From positions 1 through 23,999 of the forward strand of contig NZ_CDSC02000026.1 in the NCBI RefSeq assembly GCF_001298715.1: 23,999 bases of DNA, read 5' to 3'. Numbering within the stretch: position 1 is the first letter of the stretch; the number at the start of each line of letters is the position of its first letter. The position numbers and the translations under genes are program-made. The notes beneath the pieces are model-generated. The model was not told the origin of the DNA and ran no database searches. It saw only the letters and a program-made list of their open reading frames with translations. The DNA comes from Bathymodiolus azoricus thioautotrophic gill symbiont (GTDB taxonomy: Bacteria; Pseudomonadota; Gammaproteobacteria; PS1; Pseudothioglobaceae). Of the stretch, positions 6,943 through 16,020 are shown in pieces.

Positions 6943-8042
6943 TGCATCCAATTTCAAAGCCATTGCTAAAGTGGTTTGAGCAATTTGGTCGTCATCACCT
7001 ACCTTGGCAAGCGACAAACAGTAGCCCTCTAGGAGGGCAGGCAACACATAGCGACCTATCATACAGCACGAGCAATTTACAGCAGTTCGCTGAGGGGAAG
7101 ACAATCAACCCTTACCATGTTTGGTTGAGTGAAATTATGCTACAACAAACGCAAGTAACCACGGTTATCGGCTACTTTAACAACTTTATTCAACATTTCC
7201 CAACAATAAAGGCGCTTGCCAATGCCAGCGAAGATGCAGTATTGGCACAATGGGCTGGGCTGGGTTACTACGCACGAGCAAGAAACTTGCACAAATGCGC
7301 GCAAATTATTGTTGAGCAGCATCAAGGCGCACTCCCAAAAAAGTTTGAACAAGTGATTGATTTGCCAGGTATAGGTGAATCTACAGCGGGCGCTATTCTA
7401 TCCATTAGTTTTAATCAGAACCACGCCATACTTGACGGCAATGTTAAACGCGTACTTTCAAGGTACCATCAAGTTAAGGGGCATTACGGACAAAGTGAAA
7501 CCCTTAAAGAATTATGGCGTTTGGCTAAGTATCACACGCCCAATAAACGCAATGCCAACTACACACAAGCCATTATGGACTTAGGTGCAACCCTGTGTAC
7601 ACGCAACAACCCAGAGTGTGATCGTTGCCCCCTTGCTCAACATTGTCAAGCAAAACAACACAACACACAAGGCAACCACCCCAACCCAAAACCAAGAAAA
7701 AACAAACCAACGCGCTCAGTTGCAATGCTTATTTATCAAAACACAGCAGGGGAGGTTTATTTAGAAAAACGACCGAAAAAAGGCATTTGGGGTGGGCTTT
7801 GGAGCCTTATGGAATGTGAAAATGATGAGAAAACCATTGACCAAGCCATTAAAAAATTTGATAAAAATGCAAAAATAGAACAGAAGCTGTCTACTATTAA
7901 GCATAGTTTTACCCACTATCACTTAATGATTAGCCCTATTATGGTAACTTGCTCAAAGAACACTGAGGGTTTTCGCTCTATTGCTGAATTAAAAGTTGGT
8001 TTGCCGGCACCTGTTAAGAAAATCATTGCCCAATTAGACTAA
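6942..8042 (+). CDS. mutY: adenine DNA glycosylase MutY with an in-frame insertion near the N-terminus
   Basis: Removes adenine mispaired with 8-oxoguanine. Domains in order: HhH-GPD glycosylase (about 1-240) and the NUDIX-like MutT-type domain that reads 8-oxoG (about 255-366). Catalytic Glu64 (LSEIMLQQTQV) and Asp165 (AILDGNVKRV) are present, as is the 4Fe-4S set Cys219-X6-Cys226-X2-Cys229-X5-Cys235. All of these sit exactly 27 residues later than in E. coli MutY, because about 29 extra residues lie between LPWQ (20-23) and NPYHVW (56-61). The extra segment is rich in Ser, Gly and Gln, and its DNA is GC-richer than its surroundings. The reading frame is intact and the core motifs are kept, so the enzyme may still work. 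GTG start at 6942 overlaps the metA stop by 1 bp. Confidence 0.95.
   Translation: MHPISKPLLKWFEQFGRHHLPWQATNSSPLGGQATHSDLSYSTSNLQQFAEGKTINPYHVWLSEIMLQQTQVTTVIGYFNNFIQHFPTIKALANASEDAVLAQWAGLGYYARARNLHKCAQIIVEQHQGALPKKFEQVIDLPGIGESTAGAILSISFNQNHAILDGNVKRVLSRYHQVKGHYGQSETLKELWRLAKYHTPNKRNANYTQAIMDLGATLCTRNNPECDRCPLAQHCQAKQHNTQGNHPNPKPRKNKPTRSVAMLIYQNTAGEVYLEKRPKKGIWGGLWSLMECENDEKTIDQAIKKFDKNAKIEQKLSTIKHSFTHYHLMISPIMVTCSKNTEGFRSIAELKVGLPAPVKKIIAQLD
7011..7106 (+). repeat. in-frame palindromic insertion inside mutY
   Basis: The segment encodes residues 24-55 of MutY, about 29 more than the family has here, so roughly 87 of its 96 bases are inserted. It counts 50 G+C of 96 (52%), clearly above the AT-rich flanks. 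It contains a perfect hairpin, GCCCTC (7024-7029), loop TAG, GAGGGC (7033-7038). Two of its modules recur in secA: AGTAGCCCTCTAGGAGGGC, which encodes SSPLGG, and ATAGCGACCTATCA, which encodes SDLS. Insertion without a frameshift and a related copy in a second gene point to a dispersed palindromic element rather than drift. Confidence 0.6.
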
Positions 8043-8051
8043 AATAACCCC

Positions 8052-8966
8052 ATGAAACTTATTCGTGGTCTACAGAATTTAACAACTTATGCGGGCAGTG
8101 TTGTTACCATAGGTAACTTTGATGGCGTACACATAGGACACCAAAAAATCATCTCGCAACTGGTGAAAAAATCCAAAGAACTGGGCTTGCCCTCTGTGCT
8201 GATTTCATTTTCCCCCACGCCACAGCGTTTTTTTTCTCATGAGCAAGCATCGCTCAGCAGTTTTAAAGAAAAACACCATCTATTGGACAAACTGGGCTTA
8301 GACACACACCTAATTATTCGCTTTAATCAGGCCTTTTCTCAATTAGAAGCGCAAATTTTTGCACAAGAAATATTACTCAACAAGCTAAATATGAAATATT
8401 GTCTGATTGGTGATGATTTTCGTTTTGGCAAAAAGCGGAAGGGTGGCTTTGAATCGTTACAAAACTTATCAAAAGACCAGGATTTTACGGTGGAACAAAC
8501 ACCCAGTATTCTGTGTAATAATCACCGCATTAGTAGTTCAGAAATTCGCAAACTTCTAGCAAATGCTAACATACAATCAGCATCAAAAATGCTGGGGCGT
8601 GAGTTCTCTATCACTGGCAAAATTATTCACGGGCTAAAAAACGGTCGCTCTATTGGTTTTCCAACTATCAACATCCCCATTAAACGCAAAATCAGCCCAG
8701 TTTATGGAATATTTGCTGTAACTATTGATCTGGATGGTGCTACTTATCAAGGTGTATGTAGTGTCGGCAATCGCCCAATAATTGGTGACAAGAAAACTCT
8801 GTTGGAAGTGTTTCTCTTTGATTTTAACCAGCAAGTGTACGGACTTGAGGCGAAAATCATCTTTAAACACAAGATTAGAGATGAGAGAAATTTTAATGAT
8901 TTTAAAGCGTTAAAACAACAAATTGAGCTCGATGTTCAAAATGCCAAAGATTATTTGACGAATTAA
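8052..8966 (+). CDS. ribF: bifunctional riboflavin kinase / FAD synthetase
   Basis: Phosphorylates riboflavin to FMN and adenylylates FMN to FAD in the cytosol. The N-terminal FAD synthetase domain (about 1-180) has the nucleotidyltransferase motif [11 protein letters not shown] (21-31, with HIGH at 27-30), [13 protein letters not shown] and [11 protein letters not shown]. The C-terminal flavokinase domain (about 185-304) has [42 protein letters not shown] and LEVFLFDF. At 304 residues it is near the normal length (E. coli 313). It follows mutY by 9 bp and closes the NTPase-metA-mutY-ribF run. Its stop overlaps the stop of the convergent pyrC by 4 bp, with no terminator visible. Confidence 0.96.
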   Translation: MKLIRGLQNLTTYAGSVVTIGNFDGVHIGHQKIISQLVKKSKELGLPSVLISFSPTPQRFFSHEQASLSSFKEKHHLLDKLGLDTHLIIRFNQAFSQLEAQIFAQEILLNKLNMKYCLIGDDFRFGKKRKGGFESLQNLSKDQDFTVEQTPSILCNNHRISSSEIRKLLANANIQSASKMLGREFSITGKIIHGLKNGRSIGFPTINIPIKRKISPVYGIFAVTIDLDGATYQGVCSVGNRPIIGDKKTLLEVFLFDFNQQVYGLEAKIIFKHKIRDERNFNDFKALKQQIELDVQNAKDYLTN

Positions 8967-10012
8967 ACCACTTTCCAATTAAGCATTTTTTCTGCCATAA
9001 ATGGCACAATATCGCCGCTTATGAAAGGATAACTTGCTGGCACGATCCAATCTTGTTTTTTCAAAGTAATGGTACTTGTGTTATACGCCAAACCATAAAA
9101 ATCTGCACCAAATTTTGAAGCAAAGCCCTCCAGCTTATCTATTGCACCTGCTTGGTCAAATGCTTGCGCATAAAGTTCAATAGCATGTGGTGCAGAAAAT
9201 ACGCCTGCACAACCACAACTAGATTCTTTATCAGTTTTGGCATGTGGTGCAGAATCTGTACCTAAGAAAAACCTAGGATTGCCACTGGTTGCCACCTCAA
9301 CGAGTGCACGCTGATGCTCAGCTCGTTTTAACACAGGCAAACAATAAGTATGTGGCTTAATACCGCCCACTAACATATCATTACGATTATTTAAAAGATG
9401 TTGAGGTGTGATAGTTGCCGCAACACGATCACCACTCTCACGCACAAAATCTACTGCATTTTTAGTGGTGATATGCTCAAATACAATTTTCAATTTAGGG
9501 AAGTCGTTCACCGTCTGACTTAAAACCTCATCAATAAATACCGCTTCACGGTCAAAAATATCCACCTCACTACGCGTTACCTCACCATGCACTAATAATA
9601 GCATACCCAGTTTTTGCATTGTCTCTAAGCTACGATAGATATTTTTAATATTGCTCACGCCACTATCAGAATTAATGGTTGCACCTGCAGGATATAGCTT
9701 TGCTGCCACCACGCCTGCGTTATAAGCCCGAGTAATTACCTCAGATGTGGTATTATCGGTCAAATATAAAGCCATTAACGGCTTAAATGTGCTGTCTTTT
9801 GGCAAAGCACTAAGGATTTCCTCTTGATACGCATTCGCACCATTTGCATCCGTCACAGGTGGGTTTAGATTGGGCATAATAATCGCTCTGCCCATTTGTT
9901 TGGCACTCATGCCAATGACTGATTTTAACGCTTCGCCATTACGCACATGTAGGTGCCAATCATCTGGTTTAATTAAGGTTATTTGTTGTTGTTTCATCTG
10001 TTCAAAAATCAT
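8963..10012 (-). CDS. pyrC: dihydroorotase, class II
   Basis: Closes N-carbamoyl-aspartate to dihydroorotate in pyrimidine synthesis; a cytosolic zinc enzyme. It belongs to the monofunctional E. coli-type group. Metal ligands and catalytic residues are present: His20 and His22 ([10 protein letters not shown]), the carbamylated Lys105 ([16 protein letters not shown]), His142 (LLVHGEV), His180 (FEHITT) and catalytic Asp253 (GTDSAPHA). Substrate-binding MPNLNPP is near residue 46. The annotated start gives 349 residues. Met6 (9997) would give 344 and fits the E. coli N-terminus slightly better; neither has a clear ribosome-binding site. It is transcribed alone, with its promoter in the 129-bp gap next to the AlbA_2 gene end. 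Together with pyrD at 20509 it gives two consecutive pyrimidine steps in the window. Confidence 0.95.
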   Translation of the reverse strand: MIFEQMKQQQITLIKPDDWHLHVRNGEALKSVIGMSAKQMGRAIIMPNLNPPVTDANGANAYQEEILSALPKDSTFKPLMALYLTDNTTSEVITRAYNAGVVAAKLYPAGATINSDSGVSNIKNIYRSLETMQKLGMLLLVHGEVTRSEVDIFDREAVFIDEVLSQTVNDFPKLKIVFEHITTKNAVDFVRESGDRVAATITPQHLLNNRNDMLVGGIKPHTYCLPVLKRAEHQRALVEVATSGNPRFFLGTDSAPHAKTDKESSCGCAGVFSAPHAIELYAQAFDQAGAIDKLEGFASKFGADFYGLAYNTSTITLKKQDWIVPASYPFISGDIVPFMAEKMLNWKVV

Positions 10013-10100
10013 TGTTTTTTTACTTAAAGTTTGTCTAATTAAAATTTATTTTTATTTTTAAACATTACCTTAAAGTCTTTATACAACTATCATTTAATAA

Positions 10101-10143
10101 AAAAAATGTCTAAAAATGTCTAAAAAATGTCTAAAAAATGTCT
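10101..10143 (-). repeat. four tandem ~11-bp repeats behind the AlbA_2 gene
   Basis: Reading the plus strand, AAAATGTCTA recurs with ATGTC starting at 10106, 10116, 10127 and 10138, so the spacing is 10, 11 and 11 bases. The array begins at the stop codon of the minus-strand AlbA_2 gene and runs toward pyrC. An inverted copy (TTTAGACATTTT, 10154-10165) lies inside the last codons of that gene. Confidence 0.8.
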
Positions 10144-10165
10144 AACTTTTAGGTTTAGACATTTT
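10132..10165 (-). terminator. possible hairpin terminator of the AlbA_2 gene
   Basis: AAAATGTCTAA (10135-10145) pairs with TTAGACATTTT (10155-10165) across a 9-base loop, giving an 11-bp perfect stem that starts within the last codons of the minus-strand gene. In the sense of that gene the stem is followed by short T-rich stretches supplied by the tandem repeats. The stem is AT-rich and the T run is broken, so termination may be weak. Confidence 0.35.
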
Positions 10166-11782
10166 CCATAACTTACCATATGGCTCTATTAGTTTTTGTT
10201 TTTTTAAACTTTGTAGGTTGTTCCGAACCTTGTTTCTTTTTTGTTGTTTGTTTAATACATCAGGCAACTTATCTAACAGCATTTCTTCAAAATCTTGTCG
10301 TCTGCCGTTTTTAAATTTTTTTAAAAAATCAAGTATCATTTTTTGACAGTAATCATTGTCAATACCTTTGTGTTTAATATAAACAGATTTTCCACCTGTT
10401 GATTCTGCAATAAAGGATGAAATATGAAAATTAGGCTTGCGCCCCTCAATCAACTTCTTACGCCTCAACACCTTAACCTCGGTATTCAACAAAGGTAGGT
10501 GTTTAGCGACTTTATCTAACAAAATAATCTCTTGTAAAGTTAAATCATTTTTTGATTGTGCAAGTCTGCGCGCATAGTTCACATCCAGTACTTTACCAAT
10601 AATTTTTACTTTGACTTTGTTGTCACCTAAGTTATATATTGGTAAAGGAAAGAACTTGTCCTCTTGCAGCTTAAACATTTTTTTAATACCACTACCAATG
10701 GTGTCAATCATACCTAAACCAACCATGGCATCTGCTAAAAATGGGTTGCGATAACAAGTTTCTGGCGCATCTACCTCAAGAACTTTTTCTATGCTTTCAG
10801 GAATGAATCCACCTGAGTTAATAAAAGTCAAAATACCGTCTTCCCTTTCCACCACATTAATTTTTCCGCCAAGTGTGTAATCTTGATGGGCAATACAGTT
10901 ATTTAATGCTTCACGAATAATATAAGGGTCAAACTGATTGGTCTGTTCAGGGAATAAAGTCTCTTCTGGTAAATAACGGTATTTTAAATTTCTAATTTTC
11001 GCATAAACATTATCAATATTCGCCAGCAATGGGCAGCTAAAGTGTTCATAATCTTTTTCAAGGTTGTCCTTGTCTTTTAATATCCAAGTGATTTTCGCCA
11101 CAGCGGGATTAATAAAATGTTCAGATTCTGGCTCTCCAAGCAGTAGTATCGCAGTATTGGTTATTTTTCCCTTAATAGTAACCTTGGACTTGTCTAGAAA
11201 TTTGGCATTATTCCACAAGTTTATCTCTGTTGCTAAATTAGGATTTTTTGTCAAAAATTGCTCTCGTGCTAGAACGATCGCTTCTGCAGAAAGATCTTCA
11301 ATTGTAGCATTATCAATAGTTTTTGCGCTCCAGTCAAAGGCAATATTTTGTCGTATAATTCGCTCTAATTCTTCTATATTAAGCGCGCCCAAACTCTCTC
11401 CATCTCTACCATAATAGTGACTCTTCCAACTGGTTAGCACACCCTTTGACGCAGGTGGAATTTGAAACATTAACACTTGTTTATCTTTAACATCAACACG
11501 ATAAATTTTTATAAAATTAGATGTTGGCGAGGTACTATTTGCTATTTCTCGCTTATATTCATTTAATGTTTGGTCGGTGATTTGTGTGCCAACAATACCA
11601 CGGTCATCGTTAACACCAAAAATCAACCATGCACAAGATTTATTGGCAAGATTGGCTTCATTGCTAAGTGCAGAAAAATATTTTCCTAGTTTATCTGCTT
11701 GAAAAGTGCGTTCGGCTGTTTTAAACTCTAACACTTCTGTTTCCATGCCTTCTGCTAATAATCTTTCTAAAGTGTCTATCAT
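10142..11782 (-). CDS. AlbA_2 (Schlafen-type) and GHKL ATPase domain protein
   Basis: A 546-residue protein of the type often labelled 'ATP-binding protein' or 'RecG-like transcriptional regulator'. Domain order: AlbA_2/Schlafen nucleic-acid-binding domain at about 1-130 (EVLEFK 16-21, SALSNEANL 37-45, AWLIFGVNDDRGIVGT 51-66); GHKL ATPase of the HATPase_c_4 type at about 285-375, with N-box REALNNCIAHQDY (290-302), INSGGF (321-326) and GLGMIDTIGSGIKKMF (355-370); and a basic C-terminal winged-helix-like part. Family members are scattered by horizontal transfer, and some act in regulation or phage defence; the role here is unknown. Its start overlaps the anmK stop as ATGA, so it is translationally coupled to that gene. 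A repeat array and hairpin follow it. Confidence 0.88.
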   Translation of the reverse strand: MIDTLERLLAEGMETEVLEFKTAERTFQADKLGKYFSALSNEANLANKSCAWLIFGVNDDRGIVGTQITDQTLNEYKREIANSTSPTSNFIKIYRVDVKDKQVLMFQIPPASKGVLTSWKSHYYGRDGESLGALNIEELERIIRQNIAFDWSAKTIDNATIEDLSAEAIVLAREQFLTKNPNLATEINLWNNAKFLDKSKVTIKGKITNTAILLLGEPESEHFINPAVAKITWILKDKDNLEKDYEHFSCPLLANIDNVYAKIRNLKYRYLPEETLFPEQTNQFDPYIIREALNNCIAHQDYTLGGKINVVEREDGILTFINSGGFIPESIEKVLEVDAPETCYRNPFLADAMVGLGMIDTIGSGIKKMFKLQEDKFFPLPIYNLGDNKVKVKIIGKVLDVNYARRLAQSKNDLTLQEIILLDKVAKHLPLLNTEVKVLRRKKLIEGRKPNFHISSFIAESTGGKSVYIKHKGIDNDYCQKMILDFLKKFKNGRRQDFEEMLLDKLPDVLNKQQKRNKVRNNLQSLKKQKLIEPYGKLWKMSKPKS

Positions 11783-12858
11783 AGAATATTCTTATCAATT
11801 TGATAAATTGCACCTAAAATCCGCCTGCCTTTAGCGCCGGTTACCAGCGGTAGGTTTGATGGCTCACCATTCATTGTTTGTTTGGCAAAATAAGCAAAAG
11901 CCGCCGCTTCTACATAATCCACTGGCACGCCTAAATCATCAGTCACTGAGATTTCACTCTCAGGATTTTGATAAGTTAGGCGTTCGCATAAAAACAAATT
12001 ATGTACACCGCCGCCGCATAAATAGACATCTTCTCCCTTAGGGATACTTGCAGAAATGCTCATTACCGTTAGTTCTGTCAGGGTTCTTTGCACATCTTCA
12101 GGTGTCTCAGCACTTGTTAAGTGTTGTGATAGCCAGTCTAGGTTAAAGTATTCTGGTCCTGTACTTTTGGGGTACTTTTGCTGAAAGTAATCATCTGCAA
12201 GTATTGAGTCTAGTAACACTGAATCAACCACTCCAGAACGAGACCACAGTCCGTCTCGGTCATAATTTGTGCCTTTATTTTTCTTTACCCAATTATCTAA
12301 TAATGTATTGGCAGGGCCTGTGTCAAATCCAAACACCTCATTGTTTTTAACAATCGTAATATTGGCAATACCACCCAAATTAATAATCACACCCTCTTTG
12401 CCATTAAGCATATATTGGTGGTATGCTGGCGTGAGTGGTGCACCTTGCCCGCCAGTGGCAATATCTTGCATACGAAAATCTGCCACTGTGGTAATGCCTG
12501 TTTGCTCAGCAATAAGTGCACCGTGTCCGATTTGCATAGAATACTTGCTACCTTGATGGTAGATAGTCTGTCCATGAGAGCCAATCGCTCGGATGTCATC
12601 CTTATTCAATGAGCTTTGCGTTAATAGTTGATTGGCAGTTTGTGCAAATATTTGTGCCACCTCAATATCAACTTGCGCCAAGTCTGCCAAAGAGGTGTTT
12701 CCAGTTTGGCTTAATTGTTGCAAGCGTGTTTTTAGCTCTATGGGGTATGGGGTATAAGCTGAGGTAATAATTTTTTGACGCTCGTCAAGTATAACACCGT
12801 CAACACCATCCATGCTGGTGCCTGACATTAGTCCTATATAGGCACTAGCTTTTGCCAT
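11779..12858 (-). CDS. anmK: anhydro-N-acetylmuramic acid kinase
   Basis: Opens and phosphorylates 1,6-anhydro-MurNAc to MurNAc-6-phosphate in cytosolic peptidoglycan recycling. Family motifs: [16 protein letters not shown] at the N-terminus, [63 protein letters not shown] and [13 protein letters not shown] chose ATG at 12858 (359 residues), since the conserved sequence begins within a few residues of it; a frame-open GTG at 12888 would add ten unconserved residues. With this start it overlaps the secA 3' end by 14 bp. The next gene overlaps its stop by 4 bp. No strong ribosome-binding site is visible, which fits translational coupling to secA. Confidence 0.93.
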   Translation of the reverse strand: MAKASAYIGLMSGTSMDGVDGVILDERQKIITSAYTPYPIELKTRLQQLSQTGNTSLADLAQVDIEVAQIFAQTANQLLTQSSLNKDDIRAIGSHGQTIYHQGSKYSMQIGHGALIAEQTGITTVADFRMQDIATGGQGAPLTPAYHQYMLNGKEGVIINLGGIANITIVKNNEVFGFDTGPANTLLDNWVKKNKGTNYDRDGLWSRSGVVDSVLLDSILADDYFQQKYPKSTGPEYFNLDWLSQHLTSAETPEDVQRTLTELTVMSISASIPKGEDVYLCGGGVHNLFLCERLTYQNPESEISVTDDLGVPVDYVEAAAFAYFAKQTMNGEPSNLPLVTGAKGRRILGAIYQIDKNIL

Positions 12859-15553
12859 GACATTGTTTGTATTTTTTGCCTGAGCCACAAGGGCAAGGGT
12901 TATTACGCCCTATCTTCGCACCACTGCGTTGATAAGTTTGCGAATCATTTGGGGTCTCGCTATCTGTATTTTCCATTGCTACAGCTTCGTGCTGTGTGTT
13001 CCCCCCCAGAGGATTGCTGTGTATCGCTGATATGTCGCTATTGTCTTGTTGCTCTACATTCTCAGCGCTAATGTTCTCATCAATGGCCACACTGGAAAGC
13101 GCCTTAACAATCTCAATATTAATCGTATTTAACAGGGTTTCGAACATTGCAAAAGACTCACGCTTATATTCTTGCGTTGGATTTTTCTGTGCATAGCCTC
13201 GCAACTTCACACTTTGACGCAAACAATCCATCGCTGCCAAATGTTCTTTCCAAAAATGATCCAAGGTTTGCAACATCACTGCTTTTTCAAAGCCACGCAT
13301 TTGCTCACCACCCACAATCTCTTCTTTGTAATCACAAATTTGCCCCAAACCTTGGGAAATTCTTGATTCCAATTCATTTACATCCACACCTTCATCCAGC
13401 CATTCTTGTAGCGGAAAATCTGCCGCATAATCTGCTTTTAAAACATTGTGCAGACCTTCAACATCCCAATCTTCTTCAGCTTGTGCTGGGGAAATGTAAT
13501 CAGCAAACAAATCACCAACAACCTCTTGACGAATAGCAATAAATCTATCTTGCACATCGTTGGAGTCCATCAATTCATCGCGTAATTTATAAATAATCTT
13601 ACGCTGGTCATTTGACACATCATCATATTCTAAAAGGTCTTTACGCGCGTCATAGTTCATTTCTTCGACTTTTTTCTGTGCATTTTCAATAGCGCGATTC
13701 ACCATCTTGTGCTCAATCGCTTCGCCTTTTTCCATGCCCAATCGCTGCATCATCGCCGCCATTTTTTCACTGGCAAAAATACGCATTAAATTGTCTTTTA
13801 AAGATAGATAAAAACGCGTTGAACCTACATCACCTTGACGACCAGAACGACCACGCAACTGATTATCCACACGACGAGACTCGTTACGCTCGGTACCCAC
13901 AATATGCAATCCGCCCGCTTTAATCACATCATCATGGTGTTTTTGCCAATCTTGTTTTTGCGCATCGGTTGCATCTTCTGCTAATTTGCCGCCCAGTACA
14001 ATATCCGTGCCTCGACCTGCCATATTAGTCGCAATTGTCACCGCACCAATCGCACCTGCGTTGGCAATAATTTGCGCTTCACGCTCATGCTGTTTAGCGT
14101 TTAAAACCTCGTGTTTGACTTTCTTTTGCGTCAGCAGCGCTGAAATAGCTTCGGAATTTTCGATACTACTTGTGCCTACTAAAACAGGCTGCCCTGTCTT
14201 TTGACAGCCTTCTACATCTTGAGCGATTGCTTCTAATTTTTCATCTAATGTTAGATAAATTTTGTCAGACATATCGTCTCGTGATGACGCCCTATTCGGT
14301 GGCACAACCACAGTTTCTAAATTATAAATTGCTTGAAATTCAACCGCCTCAGTATCTGCTGTACCTGTCATACCTGAGAGCTTATTGTAGAGTCTAAAAT
14401 AGTTTTGAAAAGTAATCGACGCTAAGGTCTGATTTTCATTTTTAATGCTCACACCTTCTTTGGCTTCAATCGCCTGATGCAGGCCTTCAGACCAGCGACG
14501 CCCCGGCATCGTTCTACCAGTAAACTCATCAACAATCACCACCTCATTGCCATCAACAATATAGTTGTCATCTTTATGAAACAAAACATGCGCACGCAGT
14601 GCTGAATTAATATGTTGCATCAGCAAAATATTGCTAGCGTCATATAAACTCACGCCTTCTGGTAAGACACCAACTTCAATTAATAAATTTTCTGCTTTAG
14701 CGTGCCCCTCATCAGTCAAAAACACCTGCTGATGCTTCTCATCAACGGTGTAATCACCCACTTTTTCAACCACAGCCTCTTTACCTTCACCGCTCTCAGT
14801 TTGTTTGGTAAAGTTTGGAATCATGTGGTTAATCGCCTGATAAATCTCAGAATAATCGTCTGCTGATCCAGAGATAATAAGTGGCGTTCTGGCTTCATCA
14901 ACTAGAATAGAATCAACCTCATCAATAATAGCAAAATTAAGTTCACGCTGTACTTTTTGCTCAGTAGTGAACGCCATGTTGTCTCTTAGATAGTCAAAAC
15001 CTAACTCGTTATTCGTTGCATAAACAATGTCACAGTCGTAAGCGACTTTTTTATTTTCTGGCAGCATGTCTGAGGTGATAATGCCAACACTTAAATCTAA
15101 AAAATCAAATATTTTGCCCATCCACTGCGCATCACGCGCTGCCAAATAATCATTCACCGTAACGATATGAACACCCTTGCCAGTCAGTGCGTTTAGATAA
15201 GCGGGCAAAGTTGCCACTAAAGTTTTTCCTTCGCCCGTACCCATCTCAGCAATATTGCCGTCATGTAACACCATGCCGCCGATCATTTGCACATCGTGGT
15301 GTCTGAGCCTTAGCACTCTAACACTGGCTTCACGAATCACTGCAAACGCTTCTGGCAACAGAGACTCTAATGTTGCTTGATTTTCCAATTTTTGCTTAAG
15401 TTCTTGTGTTTTAGCGCTTAATGCTTTGTCATCCAAAGCTTGCAACCCAGGCTCAAGTACATTAATGCCTTCAACTACCTTGCTTAGTTTTTTTATTAGC
15501 CTATCATTGCGAGAGCCGACAATTTTAGCGGCAATTTTATTTATAATGCTCAT
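12845..15553 (-). CDS. secA: preprotein translocase ATPase SecA
   Basis: The motor that drives unfolded precursors through SecYEG at the inner membrane. The 902-residue length is normal (E. coli 901). Visible: Walker A MGTGEGKT (104-111), [89 protein letters not shown], and the C-terminal zinc site [14 protein letters not shown] (Cys887, Cys889, Cys898, His899) that binds SecB and phospholipids. The linker before the zinc site (about 835-870) carries modules shared with the mutY insertion and a run of seven G. It is divergent from dciA across 79 bp and begins the secA-anmK-AlbA_2 run. Confidence 0.98.
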   Translation of the reverse strand: MSIINKIAAKIVGSRNDRLIKKLSKVVEGINVLEPGLQALDDKALSAKTQELKQKLENQATLESLLPEAFAVIREASVRVLRLRHHDVQMIGGMVLHDGNIAEMGTGEGKTLVATLPAYLNALTGKGVHIVTVNDYLAARDAQWMGKIFDFLDLSVGIITSDMLPENKKVAYDCDIVYATNNELGFDYLRDNMAFTTEQKVQRELNFAIIDEVDSILVDEARTPLIISGSADDYSEIYQAINHMIPNFTKQTESGEGKEAVVEKVGDYTVDEKHQQVFLTDEGHAKAENLLIEVGVLPEGVSLYDASNILLMQHINSALRAHVLFHKDDNYIVDGNEVVIVDEFTGRTMPGRRWSEGLHQAIEAKEGVSIKNENQTLASITFQNYFRLYNKLSGMTGTADTEAVEFQAIYNLETVVVPPNRASSRDDMSDKIYLTLDEKLEAIAQDVEGCQKTGQPVLVGTSSIENSEAISALLTQKKVKHEVLNAKQHEREAQIIANAGAIGAVTIATNMAGRGTDIVLGGKLAEDATDAQKQDWQKHHDDVIKAGGLHIVGTERNESRRVDNQLRGRSGRQGDVGSTRFYLSLKDNLMRIFASEKMAAMMQRLGMEKGEAIEHKMVNRAIENAQKKVEEMNYDARKDLLEYDDVSNDQRKIIYKLRDELMDSNDVQDRFIAIRQEVVGDLFADYISPAQAEEDWDVEGLHNVLKADYAADFPLQEWLDEGVDVNELESRISQGLGQICDYKEEIVGGEQMRGFEKAVMLQTLDHFWKEHLAAMDCLRQSVKLRGYAQKNPTQEYKRESFAMFETLLNTINIEIVKALSSVAIDENISAENVEQQDNSDISAIHSNPLGGNTQHEAVAMENTDSETPNDSQTYQRSGAKIGRNNPCPCGSGKKYKQCHGKS
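12981..13042 (-). repeat. copy of the mutY-insertion modules in the SecA C-terminal linker
   Basis: On the coding strand this reads ATAGCGACATATCA, then a short spacer, then CAGCAATCCTCTGGGGGG, AACACA and CAGCACGAAGCTG. It matches ATAGCGACCTATCA, CAGTAGCCCTCTAGGAGGG and CAGCACGA of the mutY insertion, with the first two modules in swapped order. The translations share SD(I/L)S (SecA 839-842) and S(N/S)PLGG (846-851), so both genes read the element in the same frame. The SecA linker is variable in length and sequence, so an insertion here would be tolerated. Confidence 0.45.
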
Positions 15554-15632
15554 TGTATGTTTATTGAAATATGATTTTAAAATTTTTTCTATTTTCCCAC
15601 AGATAACGCAATATATATAAGTTAAAACGCCC

Positions 15633-15935
15633 GTGTCAGAAAAAATAACAAACTTATCAAAATTTACTCCGAAAGGAGCGTTAGGGCAATTGTTTCAGAA
15701 AGCTAGAACCTTAAATCGTCTCAACGAACAACTCTCAGTGCACTTGCCAGAACAATTTGCATCGCTATCTTTGTGCACTATTGAAAACAACACCGCTATT
15801 TTTGTCACTGACAATCAAGCGATAATTTTTCGCGCGCAAAAACAAAACGATATCTTGCTAAATGCAGTAAAACAAATAGAGTCGCTTATTCACATAGAAA
15901 AAGTGGTTATCAAAATTGATTTGAAAGAATATTAG
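15633..15935 (+). CDS. dciA: DciA-like DUF721 protein (predicted replicative helicase loader)
   Basis: A 100-residue protein that fits the DUF721 domain in size and pattern: an N-terminal helix ([20 protein letters not shown]), then [42 protein letters not shown], which is the alternating strand-helix core. DciA loads DnaB helicase at the origin in bacteria without DnaC. Position supports the call, since DUF721 genes commonly lie beside secA in gammaproteobacteria. The protein is at the short end of the family and consists of the KH-like domain with little extension. GTG start at 15633 keeps the full domain; no Shine-Dalgarno sequence is seen. Divergent from secA. Confidence 0.78.
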   Translation: MSEKITNLSKFTPKGALGQLFQKARTLNRLNEQLSVHLPEQFASLSLCTIENNTAIFVTDNQAIIFRAQKQNDILLNAVKQIESLIHIEKVVIKIDLKEY

Positions 15936-15941
15936 AATAAG

Positions 15942-15972
15942 TTAATTCAATAAAGCTGATATACATTATAAT
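15942..15972 (+). promoter_or_regulatory. predicted promoter of petABC
   Basis: A perfect TATAAT at 15967-15972 lies 48 bases before the petA ATG. Upstream, TTAATT (15942-15947, 19-bp spacer) or TTCAAT (15946-15951, 15-bp spacer) may act as -35. The 85-bp gap between dciA and petA also holds AAGGA at 16005-16009, a good ribosome-binding site 11 bases before the start. Confidence 0.4.
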
Positions 15973-16020
15973 TATTGGGTTTTTATATTCATCATTTTTT
16001 CAAAAAGGAATAGCAATCTT

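Noticed and set aside
11064..11414. 116-codon plus-strand open frame opposite the AlbA_2 gene
   Set aside because: Antisense shadow of a gene with clear domains; Ser-rich low-complexity translation without recognisable family features.
13147..13536. 129-codon open frame on the plus strand opposite secA
   Set aside because: It lies wholly antisense to well-conserved SecA coding sequence, has a Pro/His/Asn-rich composition typical of shadow frames, and shows no start signal.
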